Assembly: GCF_012911935.1 (NCBI RefSeq)
Contig: NZ_JAAXLA010000001.1
Location: forward strand, 1 to 64,000
Length of the DNA: 64,000 nt
Source: Pseudonocardia acidicola
GTDB taxonomy: Bacteria > Actinomycetota > Actinomycetes > Mycobacteriales > Pseudonocardiaceae
Direction: 5' to 3'
Shown here piece by piece: positions 49,308-57,607 of this stretch (position 1 is the first letter of the stretch; each line of letters starts with the position of its first letter). The translations under genes were made by a program, and so were the position numbers. The notes below the pieces were generated by a model. The model had not been told where the DNA came from. It made no database searches and saw nothing but the letters and a program-made list of their open reading frames with translations.

Positions 49308-52300
49308 TGCGCCCGGTACGCCTGGAGATGCACGGGTTCGCGGCCTTCCGTGAGCCGACCACGGTCGACTTCACCGGCACGGAGTACTTCGCGCTGGTCG
49401 GACCGACCGGTTCGGGCAAGTCGACCGTGATCGACGCGATGACGTTCGCGTTGTACGGCTCGGTGCCGCGCTGGGACGACCGCCGGACGGTGGCGCTCGC
49501 GATGGCCCCGAGCGTCAACCGCGGCACCGTGCGGCTCGTGTTCGACGCAGGCGGCGCCCGATACGTCGTCGCGCGCGAGCTGCGGCGGTCGGCGCGGGGC
49601 GGGGTCACGGTCAGGAACGCCCGGCTGGAGCGGCTGGCCGACCCGGCCGAGGTCGACGGCGACACCGAGGTCCTCGCCGCCGACTCCGACGTGACCAGGG
49701 AGGTCGAGCGGCTGCTCGGACTGCCGTTCGACCAGTTCTGCCAGTGCGTGGTGCTGCCCCAGGGCGACTTCGCGGAGTTCCTGCACGCCAAGCCCTCGGA
49801 CCGGCAGAAGATGCTCACCCGGCTGCTCGGTCTCGACGTCTACGAGACGATCGCCAAGGAGGCCAACCGGGAGGCCGCCGCGGCCGGCGAGCGCGCCGAG
49901 GTCATGGCCGGCCAGCTCGCCGCCTACGCCGACGCCACCGACGAGGCGGTCTCGGCGGCGGGGGAGCGGGTGGCGGCGCTGGAGGCGCTGTCGGGACGGG
50001 TGGCGGCGCGGCTGCCGGAGTTGACGGCAGCGGCCGCGGCCGTGTCCGACGCCGAGGAGGTCGTCACCCGGCTGCGTGACGAGCGGTCCCGGCTCGCCGC
50101 CCTCTCCGTCCCGAATGGACTGTCCGACGTGGACTCCCGCCGCCGGGCCGCGGTGGCGCGGGCCGAGGCTGCACAGCAGCGCTTCGCGGCTGCCGAGACC
50201 GCGGACACCGCGGCCAGGGAGGCGCGCGCCGCGGCCCCGGAACGCGGTCCGCTCGAGCAGGCCCGCCGCGACCACGCCGACCTCGCCACGGCGCTCGCCG
50301 CGCAGCCCGGCGCCCGGGAGACGCACGCCGCGGCGCTCGCGGCCTACGAGTCGGCGACCGCAGCCGCGGCGTCGGCGGCGGCCGCGGTCGAGGCGGCGCG
50401 CACCGACCGCGACACCGCGGCCACCGCTCTGCAGTCGGCACGCGAGGCCGCGCAGCGGCTCGCCGACGAACGGGGCCGGCTCACCGGGCTGCGCGTCCCC
50501 GACGGGCTCGACCGGCTCGACAGCCGGCGCCGCGCCGCCGACGACGACCTCGCCGCCGCGCAGAAGGCCCTCGACGCCGCCGAGGCCGCCGACACCGCCG
50601 CCCGCGAGGAACTCGCCGCCGCCCCGGCGCGCGGGCCGCTCGAACAGGCCCGTGCCGACCACGCCGCGCTGGCCGCCGCGCTCGCGGCCGAGCCCGGCGT
50701 GACACAGCGGCACGCCGGCGCCGTCCGCGCCCGCGAGGCGGCGGCCGAGCAGGTGGCGCAGGCCCGGCACCGGGTGACCCACGCCCGGGAGCGTCGCGAC
50801 GCGGCCGCCCGCGCCGACCGGGCGGCCGCGCTGCGGCCCTCCCTGGTGGCGGGGGAGCCGTGCCCGGTCTGCGAGCAGGTGGTCGTCACGCCGCCCCCCA
50901 TGACGGGCGCCGCCGACCTGACTGCCACCGAGGATGCCGTCGGTGCCGCCGAGCAGGCGCTCGAGACGGCCCGCGCCGAACAGACGGCCGCCGCGGCGGC
51001 CGAGCAGCGCGCCGCGGTCGACCTCGAACGGGCGACCGGGGAGATCGCCCGGCTCCGGGCGGCCCTCTCCGGTGCGCCACCGACCGCCGCGGCCACCGCC
51101 GACGCCCTCGCCACGCTGGACCGCATCGCGCAGGCCGCGGAGCAGGCCGACGCGACCATGCGGCGCGCACGCCGGGACCGTGAGGACGCGGCCCGCGCGG
51201 TCGACGCCGTCCGGGGTGAGCTGGCGGCGGCCGTCACGGCGCTGCGTACCGCCCGGGACCCGCTCGTCCCGCTCGGCGCCCCGGCCGTCACCGGCGACGA
51301 CGTACTCGCCGGCTGGACCGCGCTCGCGGGGTGGGCCGAACAGGAGATCGCGATCCGGGACGCCGCGCTGCCCGGAGCCCGGGACGCCGCCACGGCCGCC
51401 GAGCAGGCGGCAGGGGCCGCGGTGCGCGCCTTCGAGGGCGCGGAGCAGACGGCGGCCGCGCGCCGCGGCGAGGAGACCGCCGCCGCCCGCGCCGAGCAGG
51501 CCGCCCGCAGCGACCTCGACGCGCTCGACGACCGGATCGGCCGGCTGCGTGCGGCGCTGGAGACGGCGCCCTCGGATGCGGAGGCGGCCCGGGAGCTGGC
51601 GCGGCTCGACACCCTCGACGCCGCGGTCCGCGCCGCCGACGCCGAGCTCCGCGCTGCGCGCAGCGCGCGGTCCGCGGCGGACACGGCCCTGGCCGAGGTG
51701 AACCGTGACGTCACCGCGGCCTGGGACACGTTGCGCGCCGCCCGGGACCCCCTCGTCGTGCTCGGCGCCCCGGCCGCCACCGGCGACGACCTGCTCGCGG
51801 CCTGGACGACGCTGGCCGACTGGGCCACCGCAGCCGGTGCCGAGCGCGCCGGCCGGCTCCCGGCCGCCGAGTCCGCGGTCGCCGCCGCCCGGGACGGACA
51901 TGACGGCCTCGGACGTGCCCTGGCCGACGATCTGGCCGGCCACGACGTGCCCGCACGCGCCCCGCTGGGCGAGACCGCGCCGGCCGCGGTCGCCGAGGCG
52001 TTGGCCCGGGCCCGCGCCGCGCGCGAGCGCATCGCCGAGCGCCGCGACGAGGCCGCGACGCTGCGGGCCGACCGGGCGGAGGCCGAGACGGCGCAGCAGG
52101 TCGCGAAGATGCTCGGCAACCTGCTGCGCTCCGACGGGTTCCCGCGCTGGCTGGTCGCCTCCGCGCTGGACGTCCTGGTCGCGGACGCGTCGGCGAGCCT
52201 GGCCGAGCTGTCCGGCGGGCAGTTCGAGCTGACCCATGCCGACGGCGAGTTCCTCGTCGTCGACCACGCCGACGCCGACGCGCACCGGCCGGTCAAGACG

Positions 52301-52603
52301 CTCTCCGGCGGGGAGACCTTCCAGGCCAGCCTCGCGCTCGCGCTTGCGCTGTCGGCGCAGATGTCCACACTCGCCGCCGAAGGCGCGGCCCGGCTCGACT
52401 CGATCTTCCTCGACGAAGGGTTCGGCACCCTCGACGAGGCCAACCTCGAGGTCGTCGCCAGCACCCTGGAGAACCTCGCGAACCAGGGCGACCGGATGGT
52501 CGGCGTGATCACGCACGTGCCGGCGCTGGCCGAGCGCGTTCCGGTCCGCTACGCCGTGAGCCGGGACCGGCGGACGGCATCGGTGGTCCGCGAAGGACTG
52601 TGA
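49307..52603 (+). CDS. sbcC: SbcC (Rad50-type) SMC-like ATPase subunit
   Basis: A 1098-aa Rad50/SbcC. It has an N-terminal Walker A (GPTGSGKSTVIDAM near 37), a Q-loop (QCVVLPQGDF), long Ala/Arg/Glu-rich coiled coils broken by a CPVCEQ zinc hook (near 519-524), then the signature LSGGETFQASLALAL and Walker B IFLDEGFGTLD at the C-terminus. The coiled coils tether DNA ends while SbcD cuts. Tandem internal repeats (ADTAAREARAAAPERGPLEQ-like blocks near 50200 and 50590) lie in the coiled coil. It ends before a strong terminator-like hairpin. Confidence 0.93.
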   Translation: MRPVRLEMHGFAAFREPTTVDFTGTEYFALVGPTGSGKSTVIDAMTFALYGSVPRWDDRRTVALAMAPSVNRGTVRLVFDAGGARYVVARELRRSARGGVTVRNARLERLADPAEVDGDTEVLAADSDVTREVERLLGLPFDQFCQCVVLPQGDFAEFLHAKPSDRQKMLTRLLGLDVYETIAKEANREAAAAGERAEVMAGQLAAYADATDEAVSAAGERVAALEALSGRVAARLPELTAAAAAVSDAEEVVTRLRDERSRLAALSVPNGLSDVDSRRRAAVARAEAAQQRFAAAETADTAAREARAAAPERGPLEQARRDHADLATALAAQPGARETHAAALAAYESATAAAASAAAAVEAARTDRDTAATALQSAREAAQRLADERGRLTGLRVPDGLDRLDSRRRAADDDLAAAQKALDAAEAADTAAREELAAAPARGPLEQARADHAALAAALAAEPGVTQRHAGAVRAREAAAEQVAQARHRVTHARERRDAAARADRAAALRPSLVAGEPCPVCEQVVVTPPPMTGAADLTATEDAVGAAEQALETARAEQTAAAAAEQRAAVDLERATGEIARLRAALSGAPPTAAATADALATLDRIAQAAEQADATMRRARRDREDAARAVDAVRGELAAAVTALRTARDPLVPLGAPAVTGDDVLAGWTALAGWAEQEIAIRDAALPGARDAATAAEQAAGAAVRAFEGAEQTAAARRGEETAAARAEQAARSDLDALDDRIGRLRAALETAPSDAEAARELARLDTLDAAVRAADAELRAARSARSAADTALAEVNRDVTAAWDTLRAARDPLVVLGAPAATGDDLLAAWTTLADWATAAGAERAGRLPAAESAVAAARDGHDGLGRALADDLAGHDVPARAPLGETAPAAVAEALARARAARERIAERRDEAATLRADRAEAETAQQVAKMLGNLLRSDGFPRWLVASALDVLVADASASLAELSGGQFELTHADGEFLVVDHADADAHRPVKTLSGGETFQASLALALALSAQMSTLAAEGAARLDSIFLDEGFGTLDEANLEVVASTLENLANQGDRMVGVITHVPALAERVPVRYAVSRDRRTASVVREGL

Positions 52604-52610
52604 GCACGGA

Positions 52611-52640
52611 CCCGGGGCCGGCGCAGCGGCCGGCCCCGGG
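52611..52640. terminator. Bidirectional terminator between sbcC and the VOC gene
   Basis: A perfect 12-bp GC stem (52611-52622 with 52629-52640) with a 6-nt GCAGCG loop lies between the convergent stop codons, flanked by GAGCAC and GTGCTC that extend the stem after internal mismatches. It suits both strands. Confidence 0.75.
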
Positions 52641-52646
52641 AGGTGC

Positions 52647-53417
52647 TCACTCGGTGTTCTCCCCGTGCACCGCGAAGACGGCACCGAACAGGTCGGTGAG
52701 AACGCCCATCCGCCCGAACGGCGTGTTCATCGGCGACATCAGCACCGTGGCGCCGCCGCGCTCGGCGGCGGCCACCGCGGCGTCGACGTCGGCGGCCCCG
52801 AAATAGGGCAGCCAGTGACCCGGGGTGCCCTCGGGGGCGCCCATCATCCCGCCCACCCCTCCGGCCACCTCGCCGTTGACGCTGAAGGTGCCGTAGTCGT
52901 CGGGAGCGCCCTCGACGGGTTGGTAGGTGTAGCCGAACACCGCGGAGTAGAAGCTCTTGCCCGCAGCCGGATCGGCGAGCCGTGCGTCCTCCCACACGAG
53001 CGAACCGGGCTCGTTGTAGATCTCGATGCCGATCTGTCCGCCGGCCTGCCAGACGCCGAACGCGGCGCCGGTGGCGTCGAGGGCGACGAGCATGCGGCCG
53101 TTGCCCGGGATGTCCATCGGACCGGCGAGGATGGTCCCGCCGTTGCCGGCCACCAGCTTCGCGGTGGCGTCGGCGTCGTCGCTGGCCAGGTAGACCGTCC
53201 AGAACGAGGGCTGGTCCTCCTGCATGATCGGGCCGATGCCGGCGGCGGCCTTCCCGTTCGTCCGGGCGACGTGGAAGTGGCCGAACTCCTCGCCGGCGTC
53301 GACGAACGACCAGCCGAGGACGGCCCCGTAGAACTGTGTCGCGGCCGAGATGTCCGGTACCGCGAGATCGACCCAGCACGGGGTTCCGGTGGGCCACCGG
53401 GTGTCGCGAGTGGGCAT
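52647..53417 (-). CDS. Two-domain VOC (glyoxalase-fold) protein
   Basis: A 256-aa protein with two vicinal-oxygen-chelate repeats: PCWVDLAVPDISAATQFYGA with GWSFVD, and GKSFYSAVFGYTYQPVEG with GTPGHWLPYFGAADVDAAVA. Family members are metalloenzymes or antibiotic-binding proteins. ATG 53417 is chosen because the first VOC strand follows directly. It lies antisense between sbcC and nurA, interrupting the end-processing cluster without belonging to it. Confidence 0.8.
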   Translation of the reverse strand: MPTRDTRWPTGTPCWVDLAVPDISAATQFYGAVLGWSFVDAGEEFGHFHVARTNGKAAAGIGPIMQEDQPSFWTVYLASDDADATAKLVAGNGGTILAGPMDIPGNGRMLVALDATGAAFGVWQAGGQIGIEIYNEPGSLVWEDARLADPAAGKSFYSAVFGYTYQPVEGAPDDYGTFSVNGEVAGGVGGMMGAPEGTPGHWLPYFGAADVDAAVAAAERGGATVLMSPMNTPFGRMGVLTDLFGAVFAVHGENTE

Positions 53418-53511
53418 GCGCACGCACCTCCATCGGGAGTGGGATAGGGCACACCCAAGCACGGGTCACCGACAGTTCGCAGCAACCGATCAACCACCCC
53501 GGGCACCGGGG

Positions 53512-53566
53512 ACCGGACGCGGCTATCGTCGTCGGCTCGCCCCCGTTCCCGGCGCCGAGGAGGACC
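53512..53566 (+). promoter_or_regulatory. nurA leader, near-duplicate of the herA leader
   Basis: ACCGGACGCGGCTATCGTCG, GGCTCGCCCC and GCCGAGGAGGACC before GTG repeat the order seen at 46355-46405. TATCGT (53524-53529) is the likely -10 and GAGGAGG the ribosome site. It also shows that nurA has its own promoter and is not read from sbcC. Confidence 0.7.
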
Positions 53567-54577
53567 GTGGCCGCCCAACCTGCCCCGTCCGGCGATGCGA
53601 CCGCGGCGCCGTCACGCCCGGGGATGCGGTTCTCCGTCGACCCGTGGGACCCGTCCTACGGATCGAGCCTGGACGCCGAGGACCTCGGGGAGTCGACCGC
53701 CCGGGTCGTCGCGGACGTCGAGATACCGGCCGATCGGTGGCGTCCGCTCGATCCGGGCCCGGGCGTGACGCCCCCGCCGGCGACCCTGTTCGTCGACGGC
53801 GTGCGACGCATCGACGCCCAGGTGTGGGTCGAGGAGCCCGGCACCGGGGCCGCGTCCCCGGCCCTGTGCGCGTCCTACGCGGCCGGAGTGGTCTGCTGCG
53901 GCCCCGAGGGTGCCGATCTGGTGGCCCACGACGTTCGCCGCGGGCTGTTCACCACCGCAGCGCACGCCGTCGACGTCGTGACCCCGGCCGGGACCTACGA
54001 GGCGAGCCTCGCCGACGCCCGCCGGGACGTCGCGCCGGCGCAGGCGCTGAGCGTCGCGCTGCAGGCCCGCCTCCGCGAGGTGGAGATCGCCACCGCGGTC
54101 GCGGCGCGATCCGGACTGTCCACTTCGGATGACCTGCTCGTGGTCGACGGCCCGCTGCGCGGCCGCCAGCACCTGCCCCGCGCGCTCGGCTACATCAAGA
54201 GCCACCGCAGCGAGTACCTGCCGGCGCCACTGAACGGGCTGGTCGCCGCGCTCGGCGCCGGCCAGCGCACCCCGGTGTTCCTGCTCGGCAGCTCGTGGGA
54301 CCGCTACACCTGGTACCTGCGGCTGCCGTGCGACCCCGGCGCGCCGTGGGCAGGCGTGGTGCGGCTGGAGTGCAGCGCCACGCTGACCGGTGCGGCGGCC
54401 GCCGACATGGCGCGGTTGAGTCAGGTGACGCTGTGCCGGTATGCGTCCGAGGGGTACAAGGACGCGCGGGCGCCGCAGAACCTCTATCCGATCGCCGGGT
54501 TGGAGCGGCAGCTGCGCCGGCGGTTGGGGGATGCGGTCGTGCTGTACCGGGCACTGCGCCGGGCAGCCCATCGCTGA
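53567..54577 (+). CDS. nurA: NurA-domain nuclease
   Basis: A 336-aa NurA-type 5'-3' nuclease (RNase H-like fold). The metal-binding Asp residues are in ATLFVDGVRRIDAQVWVEE (near 76) and DDLLVVDGPLRGR (near 193). They are followed by GYIKSHRSEYLPAPLNGLVA, the usual family segment after the second Asp, and a C-terminal LSQVTLCRYASEGYKDARAP. It should be loaded on HerA and trim DNA ends. GTG 53567 follows GAGGAGG. The leader matches that of herA, so the pair is probably co-regulated. Confidence 0.8.
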   Translation: MAAQPAPSGDATAAPSRPGMRFSVDPWDPSYGSSLDAEDLGESTARVVADVEIPADRWRPLDPGPGVTPPPATLFVDGVRRIDAQVWVEEPGTGAASPALCASYAAGVVCCGPEGADLVAHDVRRGLFTTAAHAVDVVTPAGTYEASLADARRDVAPAQALSVALQARLREVEIATAVAARSGLSTSDDLLVVDGPLRGRQHLPRALGYIKSHRSEYLPAPLNGLVAALGAGQRTPVFLLGSSWDRYTWYLRLPCDPGAPWAGVVRLECSATLTGAAAADMARLSQVTLCRYASEGYKDARAPQNLYPIAGLERQLRRRLGDAVVLYRALRRAAHR

Positions 54578-54619
54578 TCAGGCCTGGCGCCGGCACCGGG
54601 CCACGGAGGGGATGAGCGG

Positions 54620-55096
54620 TTGCGCGGACACCGAAGCCGGAGACTGACGTCGATCGACATCGGCGCCTGGCTCTTCAGATGCAACCCCCGGTCCTGGGCC
54701 GACGGCCGATCCGTCGACGGTTGGTGTGCGCTGCCGACCTACCGCCTCGAACTGATCGAACCCGCTCAGCCTGCGGTTCTCTGGGTGACCGGCAGCCGGG
54801 GCGCCGAGCCGGAACCGGGGATCTGGATGGCCGGTTTCACCACGGGAGAGATCGATCCCGGGCGGGACGGCCGTCGCCCGTACGTGGGCCTGCGGATGGC
54901 CGGGCTGCAGGCGCCGGTTCCGCGTGAACGGCTTCAGGCTGATCGCCGTACCGACCGGCTCGAGGTGCTGCGCGTCGCGCACGGCAGCAACCCGTCCTAC
55001 CTCACACCCGAGGAGAAGGCTGCGGTGGAGGAGATGATCGGTGGTTGGCCGGACCCGATCGGGGGCGCCGACGCGTGGTGCCGCCCCGTTGGGTGA
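54620..55096 (+). CDS. EVE/PUA-like domain protein
   Basis: A 158-aa protein with the layout of EVE-type domains: an opening IGAWLFRCNPRSW, a central YRLELIEPAQPAVLWVTG, PGIWMAGFTTGEID and a C-terminal LEVLRVAHGSNPSYLTPEEK. EVE domains read modified bases and are linked to restriction and RNA modification. The start is TTG 54620 with GGAGGGGATGAG upstream, an uncommon start codon. It follows nurA by 42 nt and may belong to the same unit. The assignment rests on pattern only. Confidence 0.55.
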   Translation: MRGHRSRRLTSIDIGAWLFRCNPRSWADGRSVDGWCALPTYRLELIEPAQPAVLWVTGSRGAEPEPGIWMAGFTTGEIDPGRDGRRPYVGLRMAGLQAPVPRERLQADRRTDRLEVLRVAHGSNPSYLTPEEKAAVEEMIGGWPDPIGGADAWCRPVG

Positions 55097-55194
55097 TCGG
55101 CGCTGACACGATAGGGCGGTCATTGCTACCTCCGGGTAACAGGTCGCGCAGGCTATCGCGATCCTTAGTCATCACGGACTCGCGGGAGGGCGAC

Positions 55195-55611
55195 ATGGAC
55201 GCGGAATCGGCAGGCTGCGGCGGCCCCACCGGAATCGTTCGCCCGTCCGGCGAGGTCAGCCGGGCCACGCGAGGTATTCGCGACGACGCCCGTGCGCAGG
55301 TGCTGGTGCGGCACGCGCGGTTGATGTCCTCGGGGCGCCCGACCGTCTGCAAACCCAGCCGCGCTGAGATCGAGGGGCGGATGCCGAGCCCGGGGCGGGG
55401 CTCCGACGGCAAGGTCATCTACCCGGATCGGGAGTCGGCGGAGGCGGCCGCCCGGGAGCTCGAGCTGCTGGGCGCGCGAGCGCTGCGTGCCTACCTGTGC
55501 AGGCGGTCCCGGCACGGGCACTTCCACCTCACGACCGACGCGGTCGCCGAGCGCTCCCGGGCGTCGCTCGCCATGCGCATTCCCCGGCAGCGCGACGCCC
55601 GCTCGGCCTGA
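55195..55611 (+). CDS. Small basic protein of unknown function
   Basis: A 138-aa protein. The C-terminal half has VIYPDRESAEAAARELELLG followed by RAYLCRRSRHGHFHLTTD, a compact basic fold seen in small actinobacterial and phage-like proteins. The N-terminal half is less ordered. A GGAGGG site precedes ATG 55195, and TATCGC at 55153-55158 could be its -10. The function is unknown. Confidence 0.55.
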   Translation: MDAESAGCGGPTGIVRPSGEVSRATRGIRDDARAQVLVRHARLMSSGRPTVCKPSRAEIEGRMPSPGRGSDGKVIYPDRESAEAAARELELLGARALRAYLCRRSRHGHFHLTTDAVAERSRASLAMRIPRQRDARSA

Positions 55612-55679
55612 GCACGGCCGCGGACGACGACCCCGGAGTGCACGACGTCGTCGCAGTCCCGGTCATCCTGCTCACCGCC

Positions 55680-55978
55680 GGGCCCAGGACGGCGAGATCG
55701 CGCGCGTGCGGTTCTACGCCTCCAGCCGGCTGCGCGCCCGGTCCGGTCACGTGCCGGGCACACTGTGCGTGTTCGGCCACGTCGTCCGCGAGCTCACCGA
55801 GGGGCAGGCCCGCAGCCTGGACCTGCTCGCCCACCAGGTCGTCGACGTGCTGGAACCGCGGCGCCGCACCCGGCTGCTGACCACAGCGGTCGGCATCGGC
55901 ATCACCGACGGCGTCGACGGCGTCGCCGCGGTGTGGTTCACCCTGCCCGACGCGGCTAATGGTGCAGCAAGGACTTGA
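55680..55978 (+). pseudogene. GAF-domain protein remnant
   Basis: One frame reads GEIARVRFYASSRLRARSG, GTLCVFGHVVRELTEGQARS and LDLLAHQVVDVLEPRRRTR, the second half of a GAF sensor domain as found in actinobacterial signalling proteins. The first half lies partly in another frame and no start or effector domain is visible. Its 3' end overlaps the convergent membrane-protein gene by 23 nt. Confidence 0.55.
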
Positions 55979-56468
55979 GGGCGATCATCACCAGGCCGAG
56001 GGCCGCGGTGACCGCCGCCGAGCCGAACCGGCGCATCCCGTGGCGCTCCGCGTGGCCCGCGGCCACCCAGCCCAGCCAGAACAGCAGGGCCGTTGCGACC
56101 AGCAGGCCGGCGTTGGCGGCCACACTGGGCTCGGCCCCGAGCAGCCCGGCGACGAGCAGGCCGAGCAGTGGCACCACCGCCGCCACGACGAGGCCGGAAC
56201 TGCCCGCGAACGCCGCCCGGATTCGCGCCCAGGTCTTCGCAACCGGCGCCTGCACGTGCGCGAACAGCACCCGGGAATAGACCTCGGCGAGCCAGAACAC
56301 GACGCCGGTGAACAGCACCGACGCCACGATCTCCACGAACGACCCCGTCTCGGACGCGACCGCCATCACGGCGGACGCCACGATCAGGCCGTACAGGTCG
56401 GCCGGGTTCGCCGGCAGCAGTCGTTCGCGCCAGGTCCCCGTGGTCAGCGGCCCACCTGCCCGCGTCAC
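55956..56468 (-). CDS. Four-helix membrane protein of unknown function
   Basis: A 170-aa protein with about four hydrophobic helices (ADLYGLIVASAVMAVAS, FVEIVASVLFTGVVFWLAE, LVVAAVVPLLGLLVAGLLG, AGLLVATALLFWLGWVA) and a short loop after helix 2 (HVQAPVAKTWARIRA). No family is recognised. GTG 56468 overlaps the stop of the upstream SHOCT gene by 4 nt, so the two are translated together and may form one envelope complex. Confidence 0.7.
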   Translation of the reverse strand: MTRAGGPLTTGTWRERLLPANPADLYGLIVASAVMAVASETGSFVEIVASVLFTGVVFWLAEVYSRVLFAHVQAPVAKTWARIRAAFAGSSGLVVAAVVPLLGLLVAGLLGAEPSVAANAGLLVATALLFWLGWVAAGHAERHGMRRFGSAAVTAALGLVMIALKSLLHH

Positions 56469-56905
56469 GTCCTCGTCTGCGCCGCTTGCTGGTCGGTCGG
56501 TGGCGCGCCGGCGGCCGGTTGCTGGTGGCCGAGCACCTTGGCCTTGGCCTGCTCGTAGTCCTGCTGCGAGATCGACCCGCGGTCACGCAGGTCGGCCAGC
56601 TTGCCGAGCTCGTCGGCGGTGCTCGTCCCGGCGCCGGCGGCCTGCTGGACGTACTGGCGGAAGGCCTGGTCGTTGGCCTTCGCCTGGGCCAGCGCCCGCT
56701 CGTTCATCGACGGCCCCCGGGCGATCAGGTACACCAGGGCGCCGAGCCACGGGATGATGATGATGAACAGGGTCCACAGCGCCTTGGCCCAGCCGGACAG
56801 CTGGTGATCGCGGAAGATGTCGCTCAGGATCACGATCAGCAGCCAGATCCAGGCGAACAGCAGCATGAACCAGAAGATCGACACCAGGATGTTCCAGAGC
56901 GTCAT
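56465..56905 (-). CDS. PLDc_N/SHOCT membrane protein
   Basis: A 146-aa protein. Two N-terminal transmembrane helices with an intervening loop (MTLWNILVSIFWFMLLFAWI and WTLFIIIIPWLGALVYLIA) match the PLDc_N domain. A helical linker leads to a C-terminal SHOCT motif (DELGKLADLRDRGSISQQDY, EQAKAKVLG). Such proteins are common in actinobacteria as small membrane components of unknown role. ATG 56905 starts it. It is first of a two-gene operon with the four-helix protein. Confidence 0.85.
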   Translation of the reverse strand: MTLWNILVSIFWFMLLFAWIWLLIVILSDIFRDHQLSGWAKALWTLFIIIIPWLGALVYLIARGPSMNERALAQAKANDQAFRQYVQQAAGAGTSTADELGKLADLRDRGSISQQDYEQAKAKVLGHQQPAAGAPPTDQQAAQTRT

Positions 56906-57250
56906 CGTGTACTCCTCGCTCGCCGGGGGAGCCAGGTAATCGGCCGCCCGGCGGGCAGCATGCGCCGGTTGGGGCAGTTCGTGCCTCACCCGGGGCGGGT
57001 GAGCGACGGCGCTACGCCCCGGCTCGGCCCCCCGGCCGGTACACGGTCGGTGCCCGGCGCGCCCTGCCGTGGTCGACACGGGTGCCGCCGGGCCCGATCT
57101 CACCGTCGCGGGCGAGCGCCGCCGACCGCGAATGCCGCCGCGACCGCGGCGTCCGGCGACGCCGGATCGGGACGGCGGACGCCGTCCACCGGCAGCGCCT
57201 CCGCGAGACGGCCCAACCGGCCGTCCTGGTCACCGGGCCGGCGCAGGAGC
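56906..57250. other. Intergenic gap with a small inverted repeat
   Basis: About 345 bp without a convincing gene. CTCACCC-GGGGC-GGGTGAG (56985-57003) is a perfect 7-bp inverted repeat 80 nt upstream of the SHOCT gene and may be its operator. The rest is GC-rich sequence with no family-like frames. Confidence 0.4.
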
Positions 57251-57280
57251 GATGTCCCTCCCCCCACGGGGAGGGACATC
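57251..57280 (-). terminator. Terminator hairpin of the 57-aa protein gene
   Basis: GATGTCCCTCCCC (57251-57263) and GGGGAGGGACATC (57268-57280) form a perfect 13-bp stem with a CCAC loop, starting 5 nt after the stop codon of the minus-strand gene. There is no U-tract, but the stem is very stable. Confidence 0.8.
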
Positions 57281-57285
57281 TCCGG

Positions 57286-57459
57286 TCAGTCGCCGCGTTC
57301 CCGGTGGTAGGCCTCCCACATGTGCTCGGCGAACCAGGTCATCGCCGGCCCGTTGGGATCCACCCCCGGGAGCAGCCGGATCGACTCGTAGGCCTCTTCC
57401 AGGGCCCGCACCAGCAGGTCGCGTTCCAGATCCACAGCCGACTTCGTCGGGGTCCCCAT
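57286..57459 (-). CDS. Small acidic protein of unknown function
   Basis: A 57-aa protein, MGTPTKSAVDLERDLLVRAL to EHMWEAYHRERGD, mostly helical and acidic. ATG 57459 is preceded by a strong GAGGAG, and the gene ends just before a perfect terminator hairpin, so it looks like a real, separately transcribed gene despite its size. No motif is recognised. Confidence 0.65.
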   Translation of the reverse strand: MGTPTKSAVDLERDLLVRALEEAYESIRLLPGVDPNGPAMTWFAEHMWEAYHRERGD

Positions 57460-57607
57460 CCCACGCTCCTCACGGTTGGTCGCAGCCGTTGCACCGGGGA
57501 GCCTGCCGGGCGCCGGCGGCGCCGGGCGTCGGCCCGACGAGGCCAGAACGGCGGCGCAACTCGACCTCCGGAGACGAGGACGGGCTGGTGCGGGGCGGGC
57601 CTGGCGG

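Noticed and set aside
48857..52684. A 1275-codon minus-strand open frame opposite sbcC
   Set aside because: The opposite strand encodes SbcD/SbcC with all motifs; the antisense product is low-complexity.
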